From JANWWM01 sp046292465 (GTDB taxonomy: Bacteria; Bacteroidota; Chlorobiia; Chlorobiales; Thermochlorobacteraceae), in the NCBI GenBank assembly GCA_046292465.1, contig JBKBRB010000002.1:62001-126000 (forward strand): DNA of 64,000 nt, written 5' to 3'. The position numbers and the translations under genes are program-made. The notes below the pieces were generated by a model that was given only the letters and a program-made list of their open reading frames with translations, was not told where the DNA came from and searched no databases. Positions 43,150 through 52,800 of the stretch are shown piece after piece (the stretch's first letter is position 1; each line of letters opens with the position of its first letter).

Positions 43150-44709
43150 ATGAACAAGAAAACTCTCTTTACGGCAATTGGCTTAATTTTTATTGGAATC
43201 GTCATCGGCGTTGTTGCCTTGACGGGCATGCAATTTACCGACATTGGCAGTGCACAAGAGCGTAGGGGTTCAGCCACTATTGGCAATACCACTTATGCGC
43301 CAACCCCCTCTATGACTTGGCTCAAATCCATGAATCAAGCTTTTATTGATGTTGCCAACATCGTTAAGCCGACCGTTGTCAGCATTGATGTTTCGGCAAA
43401 GGCAAGCACGGCGCGCGTTCCGAACGACCGCTTCCACAACTTTGAAGATGAAGAGGGCGAAAAAGAAGGCGACTTGTTCAGGTTCTTTTTCCGTCCGCCC
43501 GGCGGGCTGAATGAAATGCCCATTCGCGGCTCGGGCTCGGGCGTCATTATCTCTGCTGATGGCTACATCATCACGAATCACCACGTTGTTAAAGACGCCG
43601 CAGATAAAGGCACAATCACCGTTATTCTCGACGACAAACGCGAATACAAAGCCAAGTTCATCGGAAGCGACCCCTTAACCGACATTGCCGTCGTTAAAAT
43701 TGACGCACAAGATTTACCTGTAATTGCGTTCGGAAATTCCGATAGCGTTCAAGTTGGCGAGTGGGTCTTGGCAGTTGGCAATCCGTTCAGCCTTGCCTCG
43801 ACAGTAACGGCAGGTATTGTGAGCGCGATTGGCAGAAACATCGGCATTATCGGCGACAGTTACGGCGTTGAAAGTTTTATTCAAACCGATGCGGCAGTCA
43901 ATCCGGGCAATAGCGGCGGCGCGCTCGTCAATGTTGAAGGCAGATTGGTTGGAATCAACACGGCAATCGCTACGCGCAACGGCGGCTATCAAGGATACAG
44001 TTTCGCCGTGCCTGTCAACATCGCCAAATCTGTTGCCGAAGATTTAATCAAGTATGGCAGAATTTCTCGCGGCTACATTGGCGTTCAAATCAAGCCCGTC
44101 GATGCCACAGCAGCAAAAGCACTTGGTCTTTCAAAGCCCGAAGGTGCGTGGGTTCAGCAACTTGTTAAAGGCGGCGCCGCCGAAGGTGCCGGCATTAAGG
44201 AAGGCGATGTGATTATCAGCGTTGACGGACGCAAAGTATCTGCGCCCAACGATTTGCAAGCCTACATTGCTCGCAAGCATGCGGGCGATGAGGTCGTCGT
44301 TAAAGTCTGGCGCGACGGCAGAGAGCGGGACATTCGCGTAACGCTCAAACCTCGCAGTGATGATCAACAAATCGTCTCTAATACAAAATCTGAGCCGAAC
44401 GACACTGCCCCTCTCAAACTCAAAGAGTTAGGATTAGATGTCAAAGACTTAACCGAAGCCGATAAAAAACGTTACGAAGTTGACTACGGCGTGCGCGTCT
44501 CTGACCTTCAACCTTTCGGACAAGCGGCAACGCGCGGCATCATGAAAGGCGACGTAATTTTGGAAGTCAACGGCGATAAAGTTCGTTCCGTTAGCGAGTT
44601 CAAATCGGCGATTGCAAAGGTCAAGAACGGCGAAGCGGCATTGCTTCGTATTCGTCGCGCCGATAAATCCACGCAATTCGTTGCTATTGAAATGGGCAAG
44701 AGCGATTAA
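43150..44709 (+). CDS. htrA: HtrA/DegP-type periplasmic serine protease
   Basis: 519 residues. An N-terminal hydrophobic segment (residues 6-26, LFTAIGLIFIGIVIGVVALT) anchors or exports the protein. The trypsin-like domain has His145 in ITNHHVVKDA, Asp178 in DPLTDIAVVKI and Ser255 in AVNPGNSGGALVN. Two PDZ domains follow (about 300-395, GYIGVQIKPVD; about 420-515, RGIMKGDVILEVNGDKV). It acts as a chaperone-protease for misfolded envelope proteins. It is monocistronic with a terminator at 44728. The Gln-Glu-rich insertion near residues 95-115 (DEEGEKEGDLFRFFFRPPGG) is the usual regulatory loop. Confidence 0.96.
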   Translation: MNKKTLFTAIGLIFIGIVIGVVALTGMQFTDIGSAQERRGSATIGNTTYAPTPSMTWLKSMNQAFIDVANIVKPTVVSIDVSAKASTARVPNDRFHNFEDEEGEKEGDLFRFFFRPPGGLNEMPIRGSGSGVIISADGYIITNHHVVKDAADKGTITVILDDKREYKAKFIGSDPLTDIAVVKIDAQDLPVIAFGNSDSVQVGEWVLAVGNPFSLASTVTAGIVSAIGRNIGIIGDSYGVESFIQTDAAVNPGNSGGALVNVEGRLVGINTAIATRNGGYQGYSFAVPVNIAKSVAEDLIKYGRISRGYIGVQIKPVDATAAKALGLSKPEGAWVQQLVKGGAAEGAGIKEGDVIISVDGRKVSAPNDLQAYIARKHAGDEVVVKVWRDGRERDIRVTLKPRSDDQQIVSNTKSEPNDTAPLKLKELGLDVKDLTEADKKRYEVDYGVRVSDLQPFGQAATRGIMKGDVILEVNGDKVRSVSEFKSAIAKVKNGEAALLRIRRADKSTQFVAIEMGKSD

Positions 44710-44727
44710 CCGCAATCTCACTTCACG

Positions 44728-44752
44728 GGGCGCACACTCGCGCCCTTTTTTT
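44728..44752 (+). terminator. Terminator after htrA
   Basis: GGGCGC (44728-44733) pairs with GCGCCC (44740-44745), 6-base loop, then seven T. Confidence 0.85.
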
Positions 44753-44784
44753 ATTTCGTCAACTTTGAAATTCAACTTTGCAGT

Positions 44785-46101
44785 ATGCTCAATCAAACAA
44801 AGTCTCGTGCGCTTTTTGAACGCGCAAAGCAAGTCATTCCCGGTGGCGTCAATTCGCCTGTGCGTGCGTTTAAGTCCGTTGGCGGCACGCCCGTCTTTAT
44901 GCAAAAAGGCGACGGTGCTTATCTCATCGATGCCGACGGCAATCGATACATTGACTACATCGGCTCTTGGGGTCCGTTCATTTTAGGACACAATCACCCC
45001 GCCGTTGTTGAAGCCATTGAACACGCGCTTCATCACATCGGAACAAGTTTCGGCGCACCAACCGAATTAGAGGTTGAATTTGCTGAACTGATTTCATCGC
45101 TCATGCCGTCGATGCAGATGGTTCGCCTTGTCAGTTCGGGCACGGAGGCGACCATGTCGGCAATTCGTGTGGCGCGTGGCTTTACAGGCAGAGAGAAAAT
45201 CATCAAGTTCGAAGGCTGTTATCACGGACACGGCGATTCGTTTCTCATCAAAGCAGGTTCAGGCGCGCTCACGCTTGGCGTTCCTGATAGCCCCGGCGTT
45301 ACCAAAGGCACCGCACAAGATACCTTGAACGCTACCTTCAACGATATTGAATCGGTTAGAAAACTTGTTCGAGAAAATCCCCATCAAATTGCGGCAATTA
45401 TCATTGAGCCTATCGGCGGCAACATGGGCGTTGTGCCTGCGCGGCACGACTTTCTGCAAAGCCTGCGCGACCTGTGCACCGCAGAAAACATCGTTTTGAT
45501 TTTTGATGAAGTCATGACGGGCTTTCGCGTTGCACTTGGCGGCGCACAATCGCTTTACGGCATTAAGCCTGATATGACCACCATCGGCAAAATTCTCGGT
45601 GGAGGCTTGCCCGTCGGTGCTTACGGCGGACGCAAAGACATCATGAGCCGTGTTGCGCCCGCAGGCGACATCTACCAAGCCGGCACACTTTCAGGCAACC
45701 CGCTTGCGGTGAGCGCAGGACTTGCCACGCTGAAATTTTTGCGCGACCATAACCCCTACCCCGACCTCGAAGCCAAAGGCAAAACGTTAGAAGAGGGATT
45801 CAGAGCGAATTTGAAAAAACTCGATTTGAATTTATGCTTGAAGCGCGTTGGCTCAATGATGTGCCTCTTTATGACAGAACAAGATGTAACAGACTTCAAA
45901 ACGGCAACTTCTTCCGACACGAAAAAGTATGCGGCTTATTTTCACGCCATGCTCGAGCGCGGCATTTATCTTGCACCCGCACAGTACGAAGCCATGTTCT
46001 TTTCCATCAAGCACGGCGACGAAGAATTAGAAAAAACCATTCAGGCAAATTATGACGCACTCCAAACCGTTTATGAGCGCACCGTTTCAACTTCGTTATG
46101 A
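44785..46101 (+). CDS. hemL: Glutamate-1-semialdehyde 2,1-aminomutase
   Basis: 438 residues. A PLP aminomutase that converts glutamate-1-semialdehyde to 5-aminolevulinate, the tetrapyrrole precursor in the C5 pathway. Motifs: GGVNSPVRAFKSVGGTPVFM, LVSSGTEATMSAIRVARG, FEGCYHGHGDSFLIKAGSG, IFDEVMTGFRV, and the PLP lysine Lys269 in TTIGKILGGGLPVGAYGG. In a chlorophototroph it feeds bacteriochlorophyll as well as haem and B12. The stop overlaps the 3' end of the convergent 5-FTHF cyclo-ligase by 6 bases. Confidence 0.97.
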   Translation: MLNQTKSRALFERAKQVIPGGVNSPVRAFKSVGGTPVFMQKGDGAYLIDADGNRYIDYIGSWGPFILGHNHPAVVEAIEHALHHIGTSFGAPTELEVEFAELISSLMPSMQMVRLVSSGTEATMSAIRVARGFTGREKIIKFEGCYHGHGDSFLIKAGSGALTLGVPDSPGVTKGTAQDTLNATFNDIESVRKLVRENPHQIAAIIIEPIGGNMGVVPARHDFLQSLRDLCTAENIVLIFDEVMTGFRVALGGAQSLYGIKPDMTTIGKILGGGLPVGAYGGRKDIMSRVAPAGDIYQAGTLSGNPLAVSAGLATLKFLRDHNPYPDLEAKGKTLEEGFRANLKKLDLNLCLKRVGSMMCLFMTEQDVTDFKTATSSDTKKYAAYFHAMLERGIYLAPAQYEAMFFSIKHGDEELEKTIQANYDALQTVYERTVSTSL

Positions 46102-46686
46102 CAAAACTCGTGTGAAACCGTTTTCCGTCATAACAGCGTCAAGGCGCACGTCGCTTTCGGTTGTTGGCACTTCGTCCAACACCTGAAACTCAAACGCGAC
46201 GCCGAGTTTGAACGTGCTTGGGCTCAATCGTTTGAAAAATCGGTCGTAGTAGCCTTTGCCGTATCCGAGCCGATTTCCACGTTTGTCGACCGCCAAAAGC
46301 GGCACCAGCACAAGGTCAATTTCCTGCTCCAATAGCGAGGGCACACGCTCCGTCGGTTCAAGCACCCCAAAGGTGTGAGGCGTTAAGTCATTGAGCGAGG
46401 CAAGTTCAACGGATATGAGGTCATTTCTTTCAATGACGGGCACGAGCAATTTTTTCGGTGTTGAGATTATCCATTCCAATAACGGAATTAAATTTGCTTC
46501 TTGCCGCTTCTCGTCTGAAATGAACGCATGAATGACTTTCGCGCTTTGGAATTTTTCCAACGCTTTAAGGTTTTGAACAATGCGCGCGCTTCGCTCTTGC
46601 CAATCTTCTTTTGGCAATGCACTTCGCAACGCTTTCATCGTTTTTCGCAATCGTTTTTTTTCTTCGTAAATCAGCATCTTTAACAT
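46096..46686 (-). CDS. 5-formyltetrahydrofolate cyclo-ligase
   Basis: 196 residues. N-terminal K/R-rich helix (EEKKRLRKTMKALRSALPKE), the substrate region VIHAFISDEKRQEANLIPLL, and the nucleotide-binding signature DLVLVPLLAVDKRGNRLGYG with KGYYDRFF are diagnostic. It converts 5-formyl-THF to 5,10-methenyl-THF with ATP. The start at 46686 (MLKMLIYEEKK) or three codons later cannot be separated. It is divergent from the 46706 gene with 19 bases between start codons, so promoters overlap. Confidence 0.93.
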   Translation of the reverse strand: MLKMLIYEEKKRLRKTMKALRSALPKEDWQERSARIVQNLKALEKFQSAKVIHAFISDEKRQEANLIPLLEWIISTPKKLLVPVIERNDLISVELASLNDLTPHTFGVLEPTERVPSLLEQEIDLVLVPLLAVDKRGNRLGYGKGYYDRFFKRLSPSTFKLGVAFEFQVLDEVPTTESDVRLDAVMTENGFTRVLS

Positions 46687-46705
46687 TTCAACGCTTAAAC
46701 TTGAT

Positions 46706-47401
46706 ATGTCCTCAATTCAACTCGGCAGTGAAATCATACCTATCGGCACGATTTATTGCATCGGCAAAAATTACGACGCGCACGCCAAAGAAATGGAAAA
46801 ATTAATTCAACTTGACGCCGCGCCCACCGAAACGCCGATTGTCTTTTCAAAGCCTGCCGCCTCGTTGATTCAATCCGGCAGCACGATACAGATTCCAACC
46901 TACAACGGCAAGCCCATTTCCAGCGACCTTCATCACGAAACCGAACTTGTTTTAATGGTCGGCAGAGATGCGGAAAACCTTTCCGAAGCCGAGAGCGCGA
47001 CGGTGATTTCTGGTTTTGGCATTGGGTTAGATATGACGCTTCGCGATGTGCAAAGCACCGCCAAAAAAGGCGGCAATCCTTGGCTTATTGCCAAAGGCTT
47101 TCGCACGAGCGCAGTTGTTTCGCCGATGATTGTTTCAAACGACCTTCAACGTGCGCAATCCTTAACGCTTGAGCTCAAAAAAAATGGACAGACCGTTCAA
47201 AAAGGCAACACCAGCGAGATGATTTACAAGTTGGAAAAAATCGTCTCTTACCTTTCGCACATTTTCACCTTGCGGCGCGGCGATTTGATTTACACAGGCA
47301 CACCGGCAGGCGTTGCCGCCGTCAAAGCAGGCGACGTGCTCGAAGCCACACTGTATGAAAACGGCACGGTTCTCACATCGCTGACAGCACACGTTGGCTG
47401 A
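46706..47401 (+). CDS. Fumarylacetoacetate hydrolase family protein
   Basis: 231 residues, the small FAH-domain type. Motifs are IYCIGKNYDAHAKEM, the metal-binding acidic residues in HHETELVLMVGRDAE and GFGIGLDMTLRDVQ, KGFRTSAVVSP and the end GDLIYTGTPAGVAAVKAGDV. Such enzymes hydrolyse acylpyruvates, decarboxylate oxaloacetate, or isomerise dienoates in aromatic degradation. The exact reaction is not clear. Confidence 0.9.
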   Translation: MSSIQLGSEIIPIGTIYCIGKNYDAHAKEMEKLIQLDAAPTETPIVFSKPAASLIQSGSTIQIPTYNGKPISSDLHHETELVLMVGRDAENLSEAESATVISGFGIGLDMTLRDVQSTAKKGGNPWLIAKGFRTSAVVSPMIVSNDLQRAQSLTLELKKNGQTVQKGNTSEMIYKLEKIVSYLSHIFTLRRGDLIYTGTPAGVAAVKAGDVLEATLYENGTVLTSLTAHVG

Positions 47402-47402
47402 T

Positions 47403-47984
47403 TTAATCCCTATCGCGATAGCTTAAGAGTTTATATCGTCCGTTCATTTCAACGACCGAGCCAAAGACTTTGAGTTCTTCCTCCTTGCCTGTTGAATCGG
47501 CAACAACGACGCGCGTTTTCGTGTGAATGACAAAGGTTTGATACTTATCTTCTCCCTCTTCAAATCGGTGCGAAACATAGAAAAGTTTTTTTCCGCCATA
47601 ATCGCGCAGTGCCTTTCGCAATCCTTTGCTGGCATTTCTTGCGTGATTCTCCCAAGCAAAGTCAATCGGGATATTGGTTTCAGGACGGCTTGCGGGAAAC
47701 TCCCACCAGAGCCACTCTTTGAACTCTTTTTCGGAAATCATCATGCCGATTAAGGCGGCAGTGTCTTTCTTTTCAAGGGCTTCTAAGAGTTTATCAAAGA
47801 GTTCTTGTTGAAGTTTGAACGAGTTGGAAAGCACACGGCTCTTGACGCTGTCGGGAAGTTCATTCGGATAAGGACGCGGCTTTGGACGCTCGAGCGGCGC
47901 ATCGTCCTTTTTGGGTTCGTCCGTTTTAGCGCAACCAATAGAAATTACAAGGGACATTGAAAAAAGTATAGCAAAGACTTTCAT
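47403..47984 (-). CDS. Lipoprotein of unknown function
   Basis: 193 residues from the ATG at 47984 (MKVFAILFSMSLVISIGCAK), chosen because a lipobox ISIGC follows; the open frame to 48095 would overlap the next gene. The linker is Lys-Asp-Pro-rich (KTDEPKKDDAPLERPKPRP). The body is helical then beta-rich (FDKLLEALEKKDTAALIGMM, KKLFYVSHRFEEGEDKYQTF, VEMNGRYKLLSYRDRD). It may have a DUF4348- or SnoaL-like fold, but I do not claim one. It is downstream of the 48067 gene on the same strand. Confidence 0.78.
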   Translation of the reverse strand: MKVFAILFSMSLVISIGCAKTDEPKKDDAPLERPKPRPYPNELPDSVKSRVLSNSFKLQQELFDKLLEALEKKDTAALIGMMISEKEFKEWLWWEFPASRPETNIPIDFAWENHARNASKGLRKALRDYGGKKLFYVSHRFEEGEDKYQTFVIHTKTRVVVADSTGKEEELKVFGSVVEMNGRYKLLSYRDRD

Positions 47985-48066
47985 CGCAATCAAAAATTTG
48001 TTGTAAATGAAAGAGCGCAGACTTTTGCAAATCTGCGCTCCAAAATTTAAGACGGCTTGCAAGAGC

Positions 48067-49548
48067 TTAGTTGATTGCCCATGTGGTCCAGCCATCGGTC
48101 CAGTCGGTGTCCTTCATTGCACCGATGTAGTCGACGGCTTGGAAGAAGCCTGTTTTGTCGCCTGGGAAGCGCGCCGTTTGGTCGAGCGGATTTTGAGTTG
48201 GGTTTGCTGCACCGGTTAAAGCGGGCGAGCCTGCGGCGGGACGAAGGTCGGGCTTCGTGCCGTTCATCGGGTTGTCGTAGTTCACGTTTCTCAAAATGCC
48301 GTCGCGCGAAGTGAAGTTGCGATTTCCGCGACCTGCTGATTTTGTGAAGAAGTTTAAGCCTGTTGTTGCGTCGACCGTGTCGTAGCCTATTGTACCGCTG
48401 CGTCGGAACGCACCCCAAACACTTGGACCAACAGTATCCCCTGCTGTTGCATTGCGCAGACGAAGCAAGCCACGATTCGCAAAAATGCTGTTGCGCACTT
48501 GAAGCGAGTCGTTTTGATATTGCGTGATAGAACCAGAGCCGTCAACCACGGCACCGAAACCGCCGAAGTTTACGACAATTTGGTTCCAGTATTGACCTTG
48601 CGAGTTGCCGCGCATGTAGATGCCATCGTTGTTGTCGTCGTTTGCTCGTGCAACGCCTGCCCCGACCAGGGTTACGTTGTAAACAATCGGGCTGGTCAGC
48701 GAAGCGACAGGTGCGGAAGAACGGTTGCCGCTACCTTGTCCGTCGTTGTTGACTTCATAGCCACGATTTGCAAGCCCACGGTCTTGAACAACAACGCCAA
48801 ACTGAATTTTTCCGCAGAAGCCATTATCAAGGTCAAAGTTATCGTCGTCGCAACCCGTTGCAACAAGGTATTTTGCATTTACCGTGCCTCCGAACCATTC
48901 AAATGCATCGTCGGCGATGTAGTGGGATTGCAAGTATTCAAGCACCGTTCCATTCCCAACGCTGTTAAAGGTAAAGCCGTTGATTTCGTTATCAGGCGTA
49001 ATTTTTGTTCCACCGAACTCAAGGCGCACATAGCGCAAAATGCCGCTCGTATCGGTCGGAAGGGTTCCGCCGTGTGCACCTGTATTGCCTTCACCGATGA
49101 GCGTTCCGCCTGCACCGTTGTTCGGCGCAAGACCGTTCAAAACGATTCCGCCCCAGTCGCCACGGCGACGGCTACCTACTGGACGTTCGCTGGTGAAAAC
49201 AATCGGCTCTTGTGCCGTGCCATTTGCAATAATGCGTCCGCTACGGCGATTGCCTCCACCACGAACCGTCAACAATGCACCTTGCGACTCAAAGTCACCT
49301 TCGATTCGCGTGCCAGCAGGAATAATTAATTGTCCATCAGGCTGAACATTGACGAAGCCTTTCAGCAAATAAACCGTGTCTTTGCTCAAGGTTCTTGTGC
49401 CTGTGATATTTCCGACTAATTCAGCTCGGTTACTTGGTGGTGGTGGTGTAACTCCTCCGCCGTCATCTTTTTTGTCGTCGCTACAACCAATGTTGAGCGC
49501 GAGTGTTGCCATCAGCAGAAGCGAGGCTAATTTCTTGAGATGTGTCAT
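48067..49548 (-). CDS. Large outer-membrane-type lipoprotein with probable beta-helix, TonB-receptor partner
   Basis: 493 residues from the ATG at 49548 (GGAG site upstream; a TTG five codons earlier is less likely). The signal peptide ends in the lipobox ALNIGC and is followed by an acidic linker (SDDKKDDGGG) and PPPPSN. The long mature part repeats short strand patterns typical of right-handed beta-helices (GFVNVQPDGQLIIPAGTRIE, GDWGGIVLNGLAPNN, LRYVRLEFGG, LEYLQSHYIADDAFEWFGG). A cysteine pair sits near residues 234-244 (GCDDDNFDLDNGFCG), which is rich in Asp and could bind metal. Similar lipoproteins occur beside TonB receptors in Bacteroidota. The function is unknown. The gene is 38 bases behind the receptor. 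Confidence 0.85.
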   Translation of the reverse strand: MTHLKKLASLLLMATLALNIGCSDDKKDDGGGVTPPPPSNRAELVGNITGTRTLSKDTVYLLKGFVNVQPDGQLIIPAGTRIEGDFESQGALLTVRGGGNRRSGRIIANGTAQEPIVFTSERPVGSRRRGDWGGIVLNGLAPNNGAGGTLIGEGNTGAHGGTLPTDTSGILRYVRLEFGGTKITPDNEINGFTFNSVGNGTVLEYLQSHYIADDAFEWFGGTVNAKYLVATGCDDDNFDLDNGFCGKIQFGVVVQDRGLANRGYEVNNDGQGSGNRSSAPVASLTSPIVYNVTLVGAGVARANDDNNDGIYMRGNSQGQYWNQIVVNFGGFGAVVDGSGSITQYQNDSLQVRNSIFANRGLLRLRNATAGDTVGPSVWGAFRRSGTIGYDTVDATTGLNFFTKSAGRGNRNFTSRDGILRNVNYDNPMNGTKPDLRPAAGSPALTGAANPTQNPLDQTARFPGDKTGFFQAVDYIGAMKDTDWTDGWTTWAIN

Positions 49549-49586
49549 TTGATTTGTCTCCAATTTAAGGTTAAAGAGAATGAGAA

Positions 49587-52430
49587 TTAAAGAGAATAGG
49601 AAAGTGCTAAGGAGTAGATTTGTCCGATTTTGAATCGCTCCGTCTCAAACTCACCTGCCGTGAATAAGAATCGGTCATTCAAGATGTTTCTGATGCTCAA
49701 CTTTGCCGAGAAGTTTGGCACGAAGAGCGTTTTCGTCATTGAAAAATCTAATTGATTACGCGGCTCTTCGTAGGTGTCAGGCAAGCCACCGCCACCTACC
49801 CCGTAAATTCTTCTACCGACAATGTTGTATAGCAGAATCGCTGAGAAGCCTGCGTCGGGATTATTGTAATCCAATTTGAAATTGACGATATAAGGCGATT
49901 GCCCTTGGAGCGGTCTTTCAGTTGATGTGAAGGTTTGTCGTTGGAGCAAAAACTGACCACCAGTTTGCACGTCATACAGCGGAATAATATCCGGCAAAAT
50001 GGCTTCGGAGCGGTTCAGGGTTACATTCACGCCAACACTAAAATCTTTGAGCAATGACGCAATCACATCAAGCCGTTTGCGGGCTTCCAACTCAACACCA
50101 AAGTTTTTAGCACTTTTCGCATTGATGGCCGTGTTTTGAAGGACGTTGCCTTGATTCGTAACAGTGGGTGCAAGCGTTACCCGTTCAATCGGGTTTTCGA
50201 GCGTTTTGTAGAAGAAGCTAAACGCAATCAACTCACCTAATCTTGGAAACCACTCAACACGAAAGTCATAGTTTTGCAATGTGGTTTGCACCAAGAATGG
50301 ATTACCAATCGTGCTGGTTCGGTAGTCATCAAAGCGGAATGGTGCTAATTCGCGAAGTTCCGGGTTCGCAATGGTTTGGCTAAACGAGAGCCTGAAATTG
50401 ATTTCCTCGTTTGGCGATAAGATGAAATTGGCTGATGGAAGTAAGTTTAAGGCATCAAACTTTTGTAGCAGTCTTTCGCCAGTTTGGTTGCGTGATTCAA
50501 TGCTAAATTGGTTTTTTTCAAGGCGCAAGCCGCCAACAAGGCGCAGTTTTTGGGTCAATGGAAGTTCAGCCATCGCATATCCTGCCGCCACATTTTCGTC
50601 AGCCGTGTAAGTGTCTTGATTGTTCGTCTGGTCTTGGATTCGTGTTAAGCCTTCACGAACAAAGGCTTCGGAGAGCACGGTATTTGGAAAGCGGTCTCTT
50701 ATTCTTTGAAAATCGCTTCCAGTTTGATAGACAAATCGGCGTGCCGCGAACTCTCGATTTTTGACGTTGTACAGTCCGCCAAATTTCGCTTTGGATTTCA
50801 TTCCATTGAAAAAGTTAAACGGAACGGTCAAGTCGGCTTTGCCCTCGATGACGCGGTCGTCTAATTCCGCAAAGAAGCGTAGGTTTCTACCTGCGCTATT
50901 GTCAAACGAAAACCCATAGCCTTCACCGCCAGGCACCACTTCAACTTCCTCAATGAACGCCGTTTCTCGGTTATCTGGCTCATTTCTCATCGCGGTTGAA
51001 TAAGCCGCAATCCAGTTCAACTCTGATTTGGCAAGCCAATTCAGGTAGTGATTGCCTGAAAGTTGAGAAGAAAGTAACTGTCGCTCGATGAAGCGCAGAC
51101 GTGTTGTCTTCACTCTGCCTGAGTTGGCGAGGTTCTTAATTCCAATCGCTTCGAAAGTTTCATCTTCCATCGTGCGATTGTAGGTGGTTTTCAATGAGAG
51201 TTTATTGTTGTCGTTCAAGCGGGTTGTGAAGTTGAGCAGTGCGCCCCAGCTCACATTGTAGGTTGCAATTTTCGCATCTGGGTAGTTGTAAAGTGCTTCG
51301 CCCCCCTGTTGAATCGTCTCTAAACTTGGGAAGAAAAACTTCGTTCTTTTGAAGACGGCATCGCTTCCGTATCCTAAACTTGCGATATATCCAATCGGAA
51401 TTGAGCCAAATCTAATTTGGTCGGCGGCAGCAAGGCTGAAACTGGTGTTCGGAAAATAAGCCCCCGTCGTCGGCTGAAAGTTATTTCCGAGCAAGCGTGC
51501 AACGGTTACTTCATCATTCAATGTTGCACTTCCCAGCCGTAAATTCGGCAAACCGCTTGGCAAATTGCGCGTCCCATCATCAATGCCTAAAAAGTCTAAT
51601 TTTCCGCCAGGGTAATTCGGGATATTGTTTTTGAAGTGCGTTTGCGTATTGAACCCTGTTCCTGCTGTGAAACTCAACACAAATTGGTCAGGGAACTCTT
51701 TGGTTTTAATGTCGACCAATCCGCCGCCAAAAGAGCCGGGCTGGTCAGGCATGAAGGTTTTAATTGTGATGATGTTTTCAATCATGTTGGCGGGAATCAG
51801 GTCGAAGGGCACTATTTTCTTTTCAGGCTCGGGGCTTGGAATGGTTACGCCGTTCAGACGCGCGTTGCTGTATCGCTCGCCAAGACCTCTGACGAACACA
51901 TACTTTCCGCCAACAAGCGAGACGCCGGTCACACGCTTAACGGTTTCACCTGCGTCGCTATCGGGCGTTTTTTTGATAGTTTCAGCACTAATCGCGTCTT
52001 GAACAACCAACGACTTGCGTTGCTGTGTGAGAAGCGCGCTTTCGGTCGCATTGCTGATTTCGGCTTGAACGACAATTTCTTCAGCCTGCGCCGCTTCAGC
52101 CTTCAATTCAATATCCGCACGATTAACCTGCCCTGCCTTGACTTCAATTCCCTTAACCGTGCGCGTTTGATAGCCCACATATGAAACACGCAAATCAACT
52201 TTTCCAACTTTGACATTCAAACTGAACTCGCCGTCGATGTTCGTCTTTGCGCCCAATGAGGTGCCCACTACTACGACGCTTGCACCAATGAGTTCTTCGC
52301 CGGTGGCTTTATCCGTTACTTTTCCAACCAATCTCGCGTTATCTTGCGCCGAGAGAGAAAAATTTGCAGTGAAGAGAAATAGCGTGGTAATAAAGAACTT
52401 CAATGACGGTGTGCGTAGTGCGCGTTTCAT
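49587..52430 (-). CDS. TonB-dependent outer-membrane receptor with CarboxypepD-like N-terminal domain
   Basis: 947 residues. A signal peptide (to SAQ, residue 28) is followed by a carboxypeptidase-like regulatory domain (about 33-118, LVGKVTDKATGEELIGASVV), a plug with AISAETIKKTPDSDAGETVK, FVRGLGERYSNARLNGVTIP and GGLVDIKTKEF, then a beta-barrel ending FKIGQIYSLALSYSL with the terminal aromatic pattern. It imports a scarce large nutrient across the outer membrane using TonB energy. The downstream lipoprotein probably caps or feeds it. The absence of a SusD homologue argues against a classic glycan-utilisation pair. No Shine-Dalgarno site is visible. The ligand cannot be inferred. Confidence 0.95.
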   Translation of the reverse strand: MKRALRTPSLKFFITTLFLFTANFSLSAQDNARLVGKVTDKATGEELIGASVVVVGTSLGAKTNIDGEFSLNVKVGKVDLRVSYVGYQTRTVKGIEVKAGQVNRADIELKAEAAQAEEIVVQAEISNATESALLTQQRKSLVVQDAISAETIKKTPDSDAGETVKRVTGVSLVGGKYVFVRGLGERYSNARLNGVTIPSPEPEKKIVPFDLIPANMIENIITIKTFMPDQPGSFGGGLVDIKTKEFPDQFVLSFTAGTGFNTQTHFKNNIPNYPGGKLDFLGIDDGTRNLPSGLPNLRLGSATLNDEVTVARLLGNNFQPTTGAYFPNTSFSLAAADQIRFGSIPIGYIASLGYGSDAVFKRTKFFFPSLETIQQGGEALYNYPDAKIATYNVSWGALLNFTTRLNDNNKLSLKTTYNRTMEDETFEAIGIKNLANSGRVKTTRLRFIERQLLSSQLSGNHYLNWLAKSELNWIAAYSTAMRNEPDNRETAFIEEVEVVPGGEGYGFSFDNSAGRNLRFFAELDDRVIEGKADLTVPFNFFNGMKSKAKFGGLYNVKNREFAARRFVYQTGSDFQRIRDRFPNTVLSEAFVREGLTRIQDQTNNQDTYTADENVAAGYAMAELPLTQKLRLVGGLRLEKNQFSIESRNQTGERLLQKFDALNLLPSANFILSPNEEINFRLSFSQTIANPELRELAPFRFDDYRTSTIGNPFLVQTTLQNYDFRVEWFPRLGELIAFSFFYKTLENPIERVTLAPTVTNQGNVLQNTAINAKSAKNFGVELEARKRLDVIASLLKDFSVGVNVTLNRSEAILPDIIPLYDVQTGGQFLLQRQTFTSTERPLQGQSPYIVNFKLDYNNPDAGFSAILLYNIVGRRIYGVGGGGLPDTYEEPRNQLDFSMTKTLFVPNFSAKLSIRNILNDRFLFTAGEFETERFKIGQIYSLALSYSL

Positions 52431-52798
52431 TTCAGATAGGTTTGTTGGTAACTCTTTTGATTTTGAACGGGCGCAAAGATAGGCGGACTACATTATGTAA
52501 ATGTTAAGAGAGCGTTAAGGTTGAGTAAAGAAAAGCCTGAATGTCAAGTTTGAATTTTAGCCAATCTTGCGGCTTTTTTCTCATTCCGAACGATTTGGAG
52601 GGAACACAGATATGGAACTTGAATGAGAATTGCTTTGTCGTTCCGACTTTTTGTTCTTCATCACTCGTTATTCATTATTCATTAGTTAGTTCACTCTGAA
52701 CACAAGTGCGGAATCTGGCAATCAATATGAATCGTGAGAAGTGCAGAATGACTCGCTTCCCGTTACTCATTACTCACTACTCGTTACTCATTAGAATT
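52431..52798. repeat. Long intergenic gap (404 bases with gatA leader) with dispersed repeats, copy 3
   Basis: Contains CATTCCGAACGATTTGGAGG, several ATTCATTATTCATTAG-like runs, CTCTGAACACAAGTGCGGAATC, and a pseudo-tandem of about 10-base units (ATTACTCACT variants) at 52761-52793. These are the same two modules as in the other intergenic gaps. No gene is seen. The region lies between two divergent genes. Confidence 0.6.
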
Positions 52799-52800
52799 TG

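Noticed and set aside
48499..49329. A 276-codon open frame on the plus strand
   Set aside because: It lies antisense within the beta-helix lipoprotein gene, lacks any domain pattern, and follows from codon bias on the true strand.
52755..52798. Short tandem units resembling a CRISPR array
   Set aside because: Units are about 10 bases, imperfect and without spacers; no cas genes in the window.
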